A stretch of DNA of 64,000 nucleotides from positions 1 through 64,000 of the forward strand of contig CADAAU010000011.1 of assembly GCA_902786015.1 (NCBI GenBank). Reading direction: 5' to 3'. Both the position numbers and the translations under genes were made by a program. Origin of the DNA: an uncultured Coriobacteriaceae bacterium. Lineage in GTDB: Bacteria; Actinomycetota; Coriobacteriia; Coriobacteriales; Atopobiaceae. Within the stretch, counting starts at the first letter, position 1; each line of letters begins with the position of its first letter. Under the pieces are notes generated by a model, which searched no databases, was not told the origin of the DNA, and saw only the letters and a list, made by a program, of their open reading frames with translations. Positions 31,374 through 39,891 of the stretch are shown piece by piece.

Positions 31374-33986
31374 CTACTGGTCGGGTTCGGATTCGAGCGA
31401 GGTTCGGATGCCGTGTATCACGTCGTCACCGGTAAAAGATTCCAGTATGCGCATGAGGTCTTGCGCCACGGGAAAGACCTCGGCATCGATCGAGGCGGTG
31501 GCGCAGTCATATATAAGAAATGATATGCGATTTGTGGGGGCCAAGGGGATGTCCCGCTCCTTGAGGGCCTGCTCGACCTCCGAGCCGTCAAGAGGCGTGG
31601 ACATCTGTGGCTCCTCACTCAACAGCACGTGGCATTCGGCCAGGATGAGAGGCAAAAGGGCGGGGGCGACGCCCGCCGCAAGCTGGTAGCAGGCCCTACA
31701 CGCGGTATGGTGTCCGAGCTTCCATTGAATCGAGGCCATCCGATAGTAAGCGAGACCGACACCCTGGGGATCGTGTGCCATTTCCAGCATGTCTCGCAAT
31801 GCGGACTCGGCCTTGTCGAGGTCTCCTGAATGCTCGAAGCAAAAGACGGTGCTGAGATGTGCGTTCGTGGAAAGCGGCGCCACTTCGAGGGCACGCTCGG
31901 CGTGAAGGAGCGCCTGCTGTCCGTAGGGACCATCTTCGGCCTGAGCTCGTGCTTGGAGTATGGCCGCCATGGCGAGATGGGCAACCACGTAGGCGTCGGG
32001 AACCAATACCAAGCAGCGATTGTCATGCGCGTTGAGCCGGTTGTATAAGGCGCGCTCCGCAAAGGAGTCGAATGACCGATACACCACGCTTGGTGTGTCT
32101 TGATAGGTTCCCGTTCCATCGATGGATCGAAGTGCCGTCTCGAGTTGTTTGAGAGCCTCGTCGGGATGTCCTTGCATCAGGTGCTCTTGCGCGCGCCGAA
32201 CGGCATGCGAAAGGACGTCTCCCGAAACGAGTTCCCTTTGTAGCGCTTGGGGGTCGGAAGGGGAAAGCGTCCCATCCAAGAGTTTGGAGACGACGCGCTC
32301 TGCCGCGTTCCACACGGAGATGTCGGAGGTCTTGTTGGCGGCTTGGAGTACCGAGCGCACGCTCTTTTCGCACGAGTGGTCCTCGTCTGTTGTTGGGAGC
32401 CCCAGCATCGCCTCCTCGGACGCAAGAATGCGGGGAAGTTCCTCGTGAATGACGAGGCCCGAGACCCGTGATGTCCCCAACGAGAGCGCGGCGGAAGGTG
32501 GTAGCATACGCTCGCTCATCTTCCAAAGGTCGTGGCGCATGGGAGGACAAAAGAGCTGGTCTTCCAAATAAAAGCCCTGCTCTACGGGCTGAAGCGTTTC
32601 GTTTTCGAGCGAAACGCTCGCTCCCAGATGTTCCAGGCAGGCAATCGGGTCGCCGATGGCGTCCATGCGCACGTTTGAGAACTGCCGTCTTTCGAAGCAT
32701 GCCCAAAAGAGACAGGAACGCTTGGATGGTGTCGTTTGGATGCTGGCTAGCCATACGCGACGGACACGCTCTGAAGCCCTAAAGGCACAGTTGGCGAGTA
32801 GGATGCCCATGCGCGCGTTGTACTTCGAGGCCTCGCGTGCCCGCATCGAGGAGGTGGTGGGAACGATTCCGAGGCCGTCCACAAAGACTGATGCCGACAT
32901 CACCCGTGGGTGCGTGGCCTGCACTTCGATTGCGACGTCGCCCTGTGCCACGTTGCTCCTGAACTGAGCCTCCAGCCGGAAGGGGACGTCGAGCTCCTCG
33001 ATCGACTGTGACAACGAGCTGCGCACTGCCCACTCGCCATGTTGCGTGGGCCCCCAACTTGCCTGCCAAGGCATGGCGAGGTACGACCAGTCGCTCGTCT
33101 CGACGTTGGGTACCTGCGAGCATACGGACTTCGCATGGCGCTGCTCCAGTCGCATGAGGTCTTCTTCGCTCGCCGTGTTGGGATTGTCGTAGTACTCGTA
33201 GGCGAATCGGGCTGCGTTCAGAGCCTCCTCTATCTTGAGTATCTGCACGTGCTCCGCAAAGGATGTGCTCTGCAGTTCCTGCACATAGAAGCATCCGCTG
33301 TGATGGGGAAGGGCTATGCGAACGATAAAGTCGTCATTTGCGGCGAGTGTTGCCACGTCCGCCTCGCCCAGGCGTCGAGCCAAAAACCGCTCGAAGGCGC
33401 TGGCGTCGTCTTTACTTCCCGTTTTCTCACAAAAGTCAAAGAGCGCGACAAGAGGTGAAGGGCTCGACAGAAGCTCTTGCGCAAACTCTTCGAACGCGAA
33501 TGACGACGTCTCGGCGGTTTGGCTTTCGTCGTCAGCGGTGTCAATCGAGCTCTCTTGCCCGATTGACGCAAGCGGCTCCTGTTCGTCGACATGTGCGTGC
33601 TGCTCGTCTGCGGGAGGGGCATCGTCAGGTTGAGCCTCGTGCCCCTCGCTGCCGTCTGGCACTAGGACTGTGGCAACCTCATGTGAGGGCTCTGCCGAGG
33701 GTGCCTCCGTGGAGGCGTGCCGAGCGTCATTGCTGGCCCGGGGCTGGGCACGATGCTCGCTGACGAGAGGCTCGTCCGATTCTGCGATCTCAGATGCCTG
33801 CCGCCCGGCATCTGCATGCTCGTGCGTCGTGTCAGTTGCCCGGGGAGCACACAACACGGTGATGACCATGCATCCCACCTGCACGAGGGCCGCCGCCAAG
33901 CCCCATGCAGCCCCCATTGCGATGCCCAATGCCATCGAGATGACAAAGGCAATCAGCGCCGCGACAAACAGACGACGCGACTGCAT
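31374..33986 (-). CDS. Membrane-anchored TPR-repeat protein
   Basis: 870 residues. ATG 33986 overlaps the stop of the upstream deacetylase gene (TGATG) and has no ribosome-binding site of its own, so it is translationally coupled. Two adjacent transmembrane helices lie at ~5-45 (LFVAALIAFVISMALGIAMGAAWGLAAALVQVGCMVI style). Then comes an acidic, Pro/Ser-rich linker, a middle domain of unrecognised family and C-terminal tetratricopeptide-like repeats. TPR-like stretches include HPDEALKQLETALRSI, QQALLHAERALEVAP and GDLDKAESALRDMLEMA. Probably a cell-envelope scaffold working with the deacetylase; no enzyme motif seen. A longer open frame reading into the deacetylase gene is not used. Confidence 0.75.
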   Translation of the reverse strand: MQSRRLFVAALIAFVISMALGIAMGAAWGLAAALVQVGCMVITVLCAPRATDTTHEHADAGRQASEIAESDEPLVSEHRAQPRASNDARHASTEAPSAEPSHEVATVLVPDGSEGHEAQPDDAPPADEQHAHVDEQEPLASIGQESSIDTADDESQTAETSSFAFEEFAQELLSSPSPLVALFDFCEKTGSKDDASAFERFLARRLGEADVATLAANDDFIVRIALPHHSGCFYVQELQSTSFAEHVQILKIEEALNAARFAYEYYDNPNTASEEDLMRLEQRHAKSVCSQVPNVETSDWSYLAMPWQASWGPTQHGEWAVRSSLSQSIEELDVPFRLEAQFRSNVAQGDVAIEVQATHPRVMSASVFVDGLGIVPTTSSMRAREASKYNARMGILLANCAFRASERVRRVWLASIQTTPSKRSCLFWACFERRQFSNVRMDAIGDPIACLEHLGASVSLENETLQPVEQGFYLEDQLFCPPMRHDLWKMSERMLPPSAALSLGTSRVSGLVIHEELPRILASEEAMLGLPTTDEDHSCEKSVRSVLQAANKTSDISVWNAAERVVSKLLDGTLSPSDPQALQRELVSGDVLSHAVRRAQEHLMQGHPDEALKQLETALRSIDGTGTYQDTPSVVYRSFDSFAERALYNRLNAHDNRCLVLVPDAYVVAHLAMAAILQARAQAEDGPYGQQALLHAERALEVAPLSTNAHLSTVFCFEHSGDLDKAESALRDMLEMAHDPQGVGLAYYRMASIQWKLGHHTACRACYQLAAGVAPALLPLILAECHVLLSEEPQMSTPLDGSEVEQALKERDIPLAPTNRISFLIYDCATASIDAEVFPVAQDLMRILESFTGDDVIHGIRTSLESEPDQ

Positions 33987-35500
33987 CAGTTCGTCGAAGC
34001 CGCAGCTGCTGCTGCGATGTCGTCGGGGTGGATCTGGGTGGGCCAGACGGCGTCGGCGGGCATGGTGGCCGTGCCCGAGCATACGTCCTCGGGAATGTCC
34101 TTGGCCGCGCGCATGAGGTCCGAAATCGTCACGAACGTGTATCCGTCGGCCTGAAGTCGCTCGATGAGGATGGGAAGCGCGGCAATGTCCTGTGCGCCAC
34201 CGCCACCGCCGTCGTGCATGAGGATGATGGAGCCGGAGTGGATGTTGAGCAAGGAGTTGTTGACGATGGTCTCCACGGTTTCGGAATCGGTGACGCCGGA
34301 GTAGCGCCAGTCCTGCGAGTCGCCGGTCCACCGTATCGATGCGGTAATGGCGCCGCCCGAACCCAGCCAGCTGCGCTCGGTAAAATCGCCATAGGGCGGA
34401 CGTAGGTGCGTGGTGGCCACTCCCGTAGCCTGCTGTATGACTTGCGCGGACGTGACGATTTCGTTGTGGACCACGTCGTTCTCGACAGCCGTCAGCTGAT
34501 TGTGCGCCATGGTGTGGTTGCAGAGCTGGTGGCCACGCTCGACAACTTGCTTTGCGAGGCTTGGGAGGCTTTGGGTGTTCTCGCCTAGGTTGTAGAAGGT
34601 CGCCTTTACGCCATAGCGATCAAGGATGTCGAGGTACTGTGGGGTGTTGACTTCGGAGGGGCCGTCGTCAAAGGTGAGTGCCACATACTTGACGTCACCC
34701 TCGATGTTGAGGTCGCGACAGGTAATGATGCAGTCTCTGGGTTCCTTTACTATGGCCTCTGCGGTTTCGCCCGAGACCTTGCCGGTTCGGTATTGCTTCT
34801 CGCCCATCTGGGCCCACTGCGATATGTATTGGATGGAATAGCCGCTTCCTTCCATCTTGAGGTAGGGCTCGATGCTCTCGGATTGTGCGTTGAACTCCTC
34901 GATGATGTCGTCGCCGTCCGAGAAGTCGATGCACTCGGTTCCCTGGACCGCAAAGGTCTCGATTTCCTCGTGACTCAGCTGCTTGCCGTTGACGACGGCG
35001 TTGAACGCGTGCCCTTGGTTGGGCGAAAGCACCTTGCCCGACACCGAGACGAAGTTGCCGGGATTAATGGATAGCTTTTCTCCCGCCAGCACGTCTTGCA
35101 GGGAGGATCCGATGCGCACTTCGATGGTCTCGCCGTTCACGGTGACTGGTACTGGGCGGTTGATCCAGAACAGTAGGACAAGAAGCACGATGATGGCGCC
35201 AATAATCGCGGCAACGACCGCACCGATGCCGACTTTCTTGCGACGACGCACCTGCCGTTGCGGGGGCCGATGCGTGCCCCCTGGACGGGTGTTGCGCTGC
35301 TGATGCCGCGCGTTGGCTGGCCCCGTCGCCGGACGGCTCGTGGGCGTGCCGCGCTGTGCAATTGCGTCGCGGGCGGATTGTACGGTTCGACTGCGGGGAC
35401 GTTGGGACGGTAGGGTCTGTGGCCGCTCACGCCGCGTGCCGCTCATGGGCGTTGGAATAATCTCCCCGTCGTCATAGGGGTTCTTGTTGGGATTGTCCAT
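33986..35500 (-). CDS. Membrane-anchored polysaccharide deacetylase (CE4, NodB domain)
   Basis: 504 residues, start after GGAGAGC. A 90-residue cytoplasmic N-terminus rich in Arg/Pro/Thr/Gln precedes one transmembrane helix (~92-113, VGIGAVVAAIIGAIIVLLVLL). An extracytoplasmic linker domain (~115-265) follows, then the NodB homology domain. CE4 motifs are ALTFDDGPSEVNT near residue 275, CNHTMAHNQL (two His metal ligands), RPPYGDF and ILMHDGGGGG. It likely deacetylates peptidoglycan GlcNAc (PgdA-like), giving lysozyme resistance, or another cell-surface glycan. It forms a coupled pair with the TPR gene. Confidence 0.9.
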   Translation of the reverse strand: MDNPNKNPYDDGEIIPTPMSGTRRERPQTLPSQRPRSRTVQSARDAIAQRGTPTSRPATGPANARHQQRNTRPGGTHRPPQRQVRRRKKVGIGAVVAAIIGAIIVLLVLLFWINRPVPVTVNGETIEVRIGSSLQDVLAGEKLSINPGNFVSVSGKVLSPNQGHAFNAVVNGKQLSHEEIETFAVQGTECIDFSDGDDIIEEFNAQSESIEPYLKMEGSGYSIQYISQWAQMGEKQYRTGKVSGETAEAIVKEPRDCIITCRDLNIEGDVKYVALTFDDGPSEVNTPQYLDILDRYGVKATFYNLGENTQSLPSLAKQVVERGHQLCNHTMAHNQLTAVENDVVHNEIVTSAQVIQQATGVATTHLRPPYGDFTERSWLGSGGAITASIRWTGDSQDWRYSGVTDSETVETIVNNSLLNIHSGSIILMHDGGGGGAQDIAALPILIERLQADGYTFVTISDLMRAAKDIPEDVCSGTATMPADAVWPTQIHPDDIAAAAAASTN

Positions 35501-35657
35501 GTGCTCTCCAAACGAGTTGTTTTCACAACTGTGGTTCTATCATACAAGGCATATCGTTCTTCGTTTGTAATGTGGTATGGTGCTGCCTCAAACACATGCT
35601 CGGTAACTAAGATATTGTAAAGCGTGCGCGGAACAATTGGGATGGAGATTTGTCGGA

Positions 35658-36059
35658 ATGAGAAAACTCATCGAACAGCTTGCGAAGTTTTCAGTTGTGG
35701 GATTCGCCGCGTTCGGAATCGACTACGGCGTGCTCATGCTGCTCTCTCAGGTGTTTGGCGTCGATCCGGTGCTGTCTGCGGGTATCTCGTTTGTCGTCTC
35801 GGTGGTGTTTAACTACCTCGCGTCGATGCGCTTTGTCTTTACGCGGCGAGATGATTTGTCGCGTTCGCGGGAACTCGCCATCTTTGTGGCGCTCTCGGTC
35901 GTTGGCCTTCTTATAAACGAGGTGCTTGTGTGGCTGGGAGTGCTGTTGGCCGGCAACTCCGCGTTGGCACTGACAGTCACCAAGGTGTTTGCGACGGCCG
36001 TGGTTATGGTGTGGAACTTCTGGAGCCGCAAGCACTGGCTCGAAGCGCCTTCGGAGTAG
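35658..36059 (+). CDS. GtrA-family membrane protein
   Basis: 133 residues with four transmembrane helices, the standard GtrA layout: KFSVVGFAAFGIDYGVLML, SAGISFVVSVVFNYLASMRFVF, ELAIFVALSVVGLLINEVLVWLG and a last helix ending VVMVWNFWSRKHWL. GtrA proteins are thought to help flip or move undecaprenyl-linked sugars in cell-surface polysaccharide assembly. The start is ATG 35658; GGAG lies ten bases upstream. Alone on its strand between two minus-strand operons. Confidence 0.9.
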   Translation: MRKLIEQLAKFSVVGFAAFGIDYGVLMLLSQVFGVDPVLSAGISFVVSVVFNYLASMRFVFTRRDDLSRSRELAIFVALSVVGLLINEVLVWLGVLLAGNSALALTVTKVFATAVVMVWNFWSRKHWLEAPSE

Positions 36060-36082
36060 CCAGAAAGATACAAGGGGCGGTG

Positions 36083-37858
36083 TTATTGGCGCCGTCGCTT
36101 GCCTTCGCGAAAGATGCTAACAATCAGACTGATGCCCATAACAAAGGCTGCCAGGTACCCCACGAACCCAAGCACGGGTACGCCAAACAACAGTGGCTTG
36201 AATCCCGAAAAGTAGATTATTGACGAGCCGATAAAGAGGCCCGCTATGACGATGCCCATGGTAAGGCGGTCGAATGCGTGCGAAAAGTCGGCGATGGGGT
36301 CTTTGGTGCCCGGCATGCCCATGTTCACGTGCAGCTGACCTCGCGTAAGCATGCTCATGGCCAGCGAGGCCTGCGAAGCCGCTCCAAGTATCCCGTGCGT
36401 CGCCTGGCGGGATTCGCGCACGAGTCGCTCGATCTCGCTTTTGGTTACCTGTGTCGGGGCGGTTTGCGCTTGCACGTGATTTGCGAGAATCTCGACGATG
36501 CTCTGATCCGCAAGGAGGTCGTCCACGGTGCCCTCGAGCGTCACGAGCGAACGTGCGAGCATGGTTACGGAACTGGGAAGTTCGACGTTGTTGCGTCGTG
36601 CGAGTGCGGTGACGGAGGTCAAAAATCGTGGGAGGTCCAGCTCGCCGAGCGTGGCCGTGCCAAAGTCTTGCATCAGTATGTCGATGTCGCTGAGCAGGTG
36701 GGCATGGTCGAGTTCGCTGAGGTCATCGGTTGCCGAGAAGCGCAGGAGCCCGTCCATGAGGCGCGGCGTGTCCATGTCTGCCACCGCAAACACCATATCG
36801 GAGATGGCGGAGCGGTCGTGGGCAGAGAGCCTGCCCATGATGCCCAAGTCCAAATAGGCGATTTTTCCACCCGAGATGACGAGGTTGCCGGGGTGGGGGT
36901 CAGCATGAAAAAACCCATCGTCGAGCATTTGCATCGCGTAGTTGTCGACGAGCTTGACGCCAATCTCCTCGAGGTCGTAGCCGGCCTCGGTGAGCGTGTC
37001 GAATTGCGAGATGGGGATGCCCTCAATGTAGTCCATAACCACGACGTGTGGCGTGCACAGCCCCATGTAGGGCTTGGGGCAGGTGATGAAGGCACATTCT
37101 GCGTTGTTGCGTCTGAACTCCGCGAGACTGTGCGCCTCCACGAGGAAGTCAGTCTCTTCCCTAAACGATTGCCAGAGTTCCTCCACCACGCTCTGTACAT
37201 CAAGGAACTGGTCGTTGCCCATAACTCTATTGGCACGCCGTGCGATGGATCGCATGATGGAGATGTCTTGTGACATGATTTTGCGCACGTTGGGTCGTTG
37301 GATCTTTACGGCAACGACCTCACCTGTAACGAGGCGGGCCTTGTGCACCTGCGCCACTGACGCCGAGCCCAAGGGAACGTCGTCGATTGCGTCAAAGATT
37401 TCCTCTATGGGAGTCTGATACTCGGCACGCAACGTCTGGATTACGGTCTCGCGCGACATGGGTTCGACTTCGGTACGGAGCTTGCTTAGCTCGTTGCAAA
37501 AGGACTGCGGCAGAATCTCCGACCTCATCGAAAGAATTTGCCCGGCCTTCACGAACGTGGGACCGAGCTCCTCGAGCATTCTTCTGAGCGTAGTGGGTGT
37601 GAGTCCTTGCAAGACGTCGTATTTGCGCACGATTGAGAGCATCTGCAGGATGCGAGCGAGCCGTGCGCGACGAGTAAGACTTTCGGAGCCGGATGCGTCG
37701 AGACGTCTCCCCAAAAGTCCTATGGTTTCCTCGTGCGTGGGCTCCTCGCCAACGGCATCTTTATACCATGCGCGCAGACGCTCGGCGTCCTGATCGAACG
37801 CGGCGTCTGCGCTTGCTTGTTCCGTGCGCTCCTCGGCGCTCTGGGATTGCGAACTCAC
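36083..37858 (-). CDS. UbiB/ABC1/AarF-family atypical kinase
   Basis: 591 residues, GTG start at 37858, nine bases after the upstream stop. ADCK/UbiB hallmarks are the KxGQ motif in GPTFVKAGQILSMRSE, the Ala-rich nucleotide loop PLGSASVAQVHKA, VAVKIQRP, FHADPHPGN and YLDLGIMG. Two C-terminal transmembrane helices (~530-585) anchor it. In respiring bacteria UbiB ATPases aid ubiquinone synthesis. No quinone genes occur here, so a lipid-related ATPase role at the membrane is more likely (inference). It is encoded directly downstream of a phasin-like gene. Confidence 0.9.
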   Translation of the reverse strand: MSSQSQSAEERTEQASADAAFDQDAERLRAWYKDAVGEEPTHEETIGLLGRRLDASGSESLTRRARLARILQMLSIVRKYDVLQGLTPTTLRRMLEELGPTFVKAGQILSMRSEILPQSFCNELSKLRTEVEPMSRETVIQTLRAEYQTPIEEIFDAIDDVPLGSASVAQVHKARLVTGEVVAVKIQRPNVRKIMSQDISIMRSIARRANRVMGNDQFLDVQSVVEELWQSFREETDFLVEAHSLAEFRRNNAECAFITCPKPYMGLCTPHVVVMDYIEGIPISQFDTLTEAGYDLEEIGVKLVDNYAMQMLDDGFFHADPHPGNLVISGGKIAYLDLGIMGRLSAHDRSAISDMVFAVADMDTPRLMDGLLRFSATDDLSELDHAHLLSDIDILMQDFGTATLGELDLPRFLTSVTALARRNNVELPSSVTMLARSLVTLEGTVDDLLADQSIVEILANHVQAQTAPTQVTKSEIERLVRESRQATHGILGAASQASLAMSMLTRGQLHVNMGMPGTKDPIADFSHAFDRLTMGIVIAGLFIGSSIIYFSGFKPLLFGVPVLGFVGYLAAFVMGISLIVSIFREGKRRRQ

Positions 37859-37867
37859 ACCGAATGC

Positions 37868-38248
37868 TTACGCTTCGTCGTTCTCGTTGGCTTCGGGCTC
37901 TTCTGCCTCGGCCTCGTCGGTGGCCTCTTCGACCTCGATTTCGACGGTGGTGGTGCGCGCGTCAATCTCGCTCGACATGTCGGCTACCTTGCGAGCGTAC
38001 TCGGCACGCTCCTCTGCGCTCATGCGCTCAAGGAAAGTCCTCAGGAATGTGTCCTGCGTCTCGGATGCGGCCTTGGTTGCCTTGCGTGTGAGCTCCTCGT
38101 TGAGCGACTTCCCCTGCTCTACGGTGAGCTCGCCTTTCTTTACGAGGTCCTCGATGATCTGCTGTGACTTCTCTGCACCGGTTGCAATGGCGCCGACGCC
38201 TGCAAGAAGTACCGTGCGCAGGCCCTCACCCAAATCAAATCCTGCCAT
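37868..38248 (-). CDS. Phasin-like/PhaF-type coiled-coil protein
   Basis: 126 residues. It opens with an amphipathic helix (GEGLRTVLLAGVGAIATGAEKSQQIIEDLVKKGELT), followed by EQGKSLNEELTRKA and an acidic tail (EEATDEAEAEEPEAN). This matches small phasin/polyhydroxyalkanoate granule-associated-like proteins found next to UbiB kinases in Gram-positive genomes. A role at membranes with the UbiB protein is inferred from the 9-bp spacing. Preceded by GAAAGGAA. No PHA synthase seen in the window. Confidence 0.75.
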   Translation of the reverse strand: MAGFDLGEGLRTVLLAGVGAIATGAEKSQQIIEDLVKKGELTVEQGKSLNEELTRKATKAASETQDTFLRTFLERMSAEERAEYARKVADMSSEIDARTTTVEIEVEEATDEAEAEEPEANENDEA

Positions 38249-38374
38249 GATCGATTCCTTTCCTGCCGTTGATTTGTACTTCTTTCATTTGTACCCCACT
38301 TGGTTGCCTAACATGCCGTCTTTGGGCAAGAACTTCGGCGGGCGCACGTCATGCCGACGGAAAGTCGACGACAT

Positions 38375-38449
38375 GGCAAGTGATGGGGATACTCCCCTTT
38401 GCCTGTACAGCCCGTAGCAGGGCAAAGGGGAGTATCCCCATCACTTGCC
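38375..38449. repeat. Family B palindromic element
   Basis: Perfect 29-bp arms 38375-38403 and 38421-38449 (core GATGGGGATACTCCCC), 17-nt loop. The 3' flank CTCCGG..AGTGA.CAGTGAACAG matches that of the 19808-19945 copy. It lies in the divergent gap between the phasin-like and DUF1015 genes, which otherwise holds only a TTGACA box at 38512-38517. Confidence 0.8.
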
Positions 38450-38572
38450 TCCGGGAGTGAGCAGTGAACAGAACCATTGGCGTTCCCATTCGTGTGGGAT
38501 GGGTAGTGGCGTTGACAAAACGACGGCTCACTGTCACGCTAAGGGTCAAGCGACGATAAGGAGCCTTATAAC

Positions 38573-39781
38573 ATGCGTGTTCAACCAATTACCTGCTTGC
38601 GGCCTACGCCCGAGCATGTTGCGGAGTTCGCCTCCCTGCCCTATGACGTGTTTACCGAGGAAGAAGCCCGAGCGTACGTGGAGGAGCATCCCACGTCGTT
38701 TCTGGCCATCGACAGGCCCGAGACGGGCTTTGCGGCAGGTCAGGACCCCCATGCGCCCGAAGTATACGAGCATGCGACCAAGCTATTGCGCGAGCGCCAG
38801 CTTGATCGCACGTTGGTGCGCGACGAGAAGCCGTGCCTATACTTATACGAGTTGACGACCGCGGACGGCCACAAGCAGATCGGCGTTTTGGGGGCCATTG
38901 CGACGGATGACTACTTGGACGGAACGTTGCGCAAGCACGAGCTGACGCTTGCAAACAAGGAACAGGACCGTATCGATCACATCAAGGCGCTTCGTGCGCA
39001 GACGGGGCCTGTCTTTGTTGCGTATCGCGACAGCTTTGCCATCGACTGCATTGTGGATGCGGCGCGGCAGGGGACACCCCTTTATGATTTTGTTGCCAAA
39101 GATGGTGTTAGACAGCGCGTATGGCGCGTTGCACGCGAGGTGGGCGTTGACGCATTGGCAGTGGCCTTCTCGACGGTTCCATGTGCCTACATTGCCGACG
39201 GACACCACCGCGCGGCCGCAGCCGTGTCCATATGTGAGGAGCGCCGCGCCGAGGGGCGCGTGGATGACCCGGCAGAGGCGTTCTTGGCGGTGCTCTTCCC
39301 TGCGAGCCAGCTACGCATCCTTGCCTATGACCGCGTCATAGAGTTGCCCGAAGGGTTTGATGAGGAGACGTTCCTGCGTTCGCTCGCGGAGCAGGGATTC
39401 GACTGCGGTGAGACGGTGCCCGAGGCCTTGAGGCCGGCTCAAAAGGGCACGTTTGGCCTCTTTGTGCATGGTGCGTGGCGCGAGCTACGGTGGAAGGGTG
39501 CGGGCGATGACCTCGACGTCGCCGTCCTTCAGGATCACGTGCTCGGCCCGCTGCTCGGCATCGAGGACCCACGCACCGACGCGCGTGCGAGCTTTGTGGG
39601 AGGCGTGGAGCCGAACGAGCTCGAGCGCGTGGCGGGCGACCATGCCATGGCCTTCTCGATGTATCCCACGTCCATGGAAGAGATCATGGACATCGCTGAC
39701 GAGGGAGGCATCATGCCGCCCAAGTCCACGTGGTTCGATCCCAAGCTGCAAAGCGGCCTCGCGATCCGTCGCATCTGGTAA
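38573..39781 (+). CDS. DUF1015 family protein
   Basis: 402 residues, AAGGAG site. Matches DUF1015 along its length: LRPTPEHVAEFASLPYDVF at the start, EHATKLLRERQLDR, KPCLYLYELT, ADGHHRAAAAV and a C-terminal FVGG-containing segment. The function is unknown. In many anaerobes the gene sits beside serine biosynthesis genes (serC/serA), and here the serA pair lies 11 kb away rather than adjacent. Cytoplasmic, monocistronic, family B palindromes on both sides. Confidence 0.87.
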   Translation: MRVQPITCLRPTPEHVAEFASLPYDVFTEEEARAYVEEHPTSFLAIDRPETGFAAGQDPHAPEVYEHATKLLRERQLDRTLVRDEKPCLYLYELTTADGHKQIGVLGAIATDDYLDGTLRKHELTLANKEQDRIDHIKALRAQTGPVFVAYRDSFAIDCIVDAARQGTPLYDFVAKDGVRQRVWRVAREVGVDALAVAFSTVPCAYIADGHHRAAAAVSICEERRAEGRVDDPAEAFLAVLFPASQLRILAYDRVIELPEGFDEETFLRSLAEQGFDCGETVPEALRPAQKGTFGLFVHGAWRELRWKGAGDDLDVAVLQDHVLGPLLGIEDPRTDARASFVGGVEPNELERVAGDHAMAFSMYPTSMEEIMDIADEGGIMPPKSTWFDPKLQSGLAIRRIW

Positions 39782-39798
39782 AGCACAGAGGTTACATT

Positions 39799-39857
39799 AA
39801 GCGATGGGGATATCCCCCTTTGCTTTACTCGGGCAAAGGGGGATATCCCCATCGCTT
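39799..39857. repeat. Family B palindromic element, short form
   Basis: Perfect 25-bp arms 39799-39823 and 39833-39857 (core GATGGGGATATCCCCC), 9-nt loop, followed by TCTCCGG as in other copies. It lies between the convergent DUF1015 and GT-B-like genes. Confidence 0.8.
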
Positions 39858-39891
39858 GTCTCCGGGTGTGTCCCATTGCCTGCGTTGTTGT

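Noticed and set aside
33987..34331. N-terminal extension of the TPR gene by 115 codons
   Set aside because: It lies wholly within the deacetylase coding region in another frame and is Arg/His-rich; the TGATG overlap start at 33986 is preferred.
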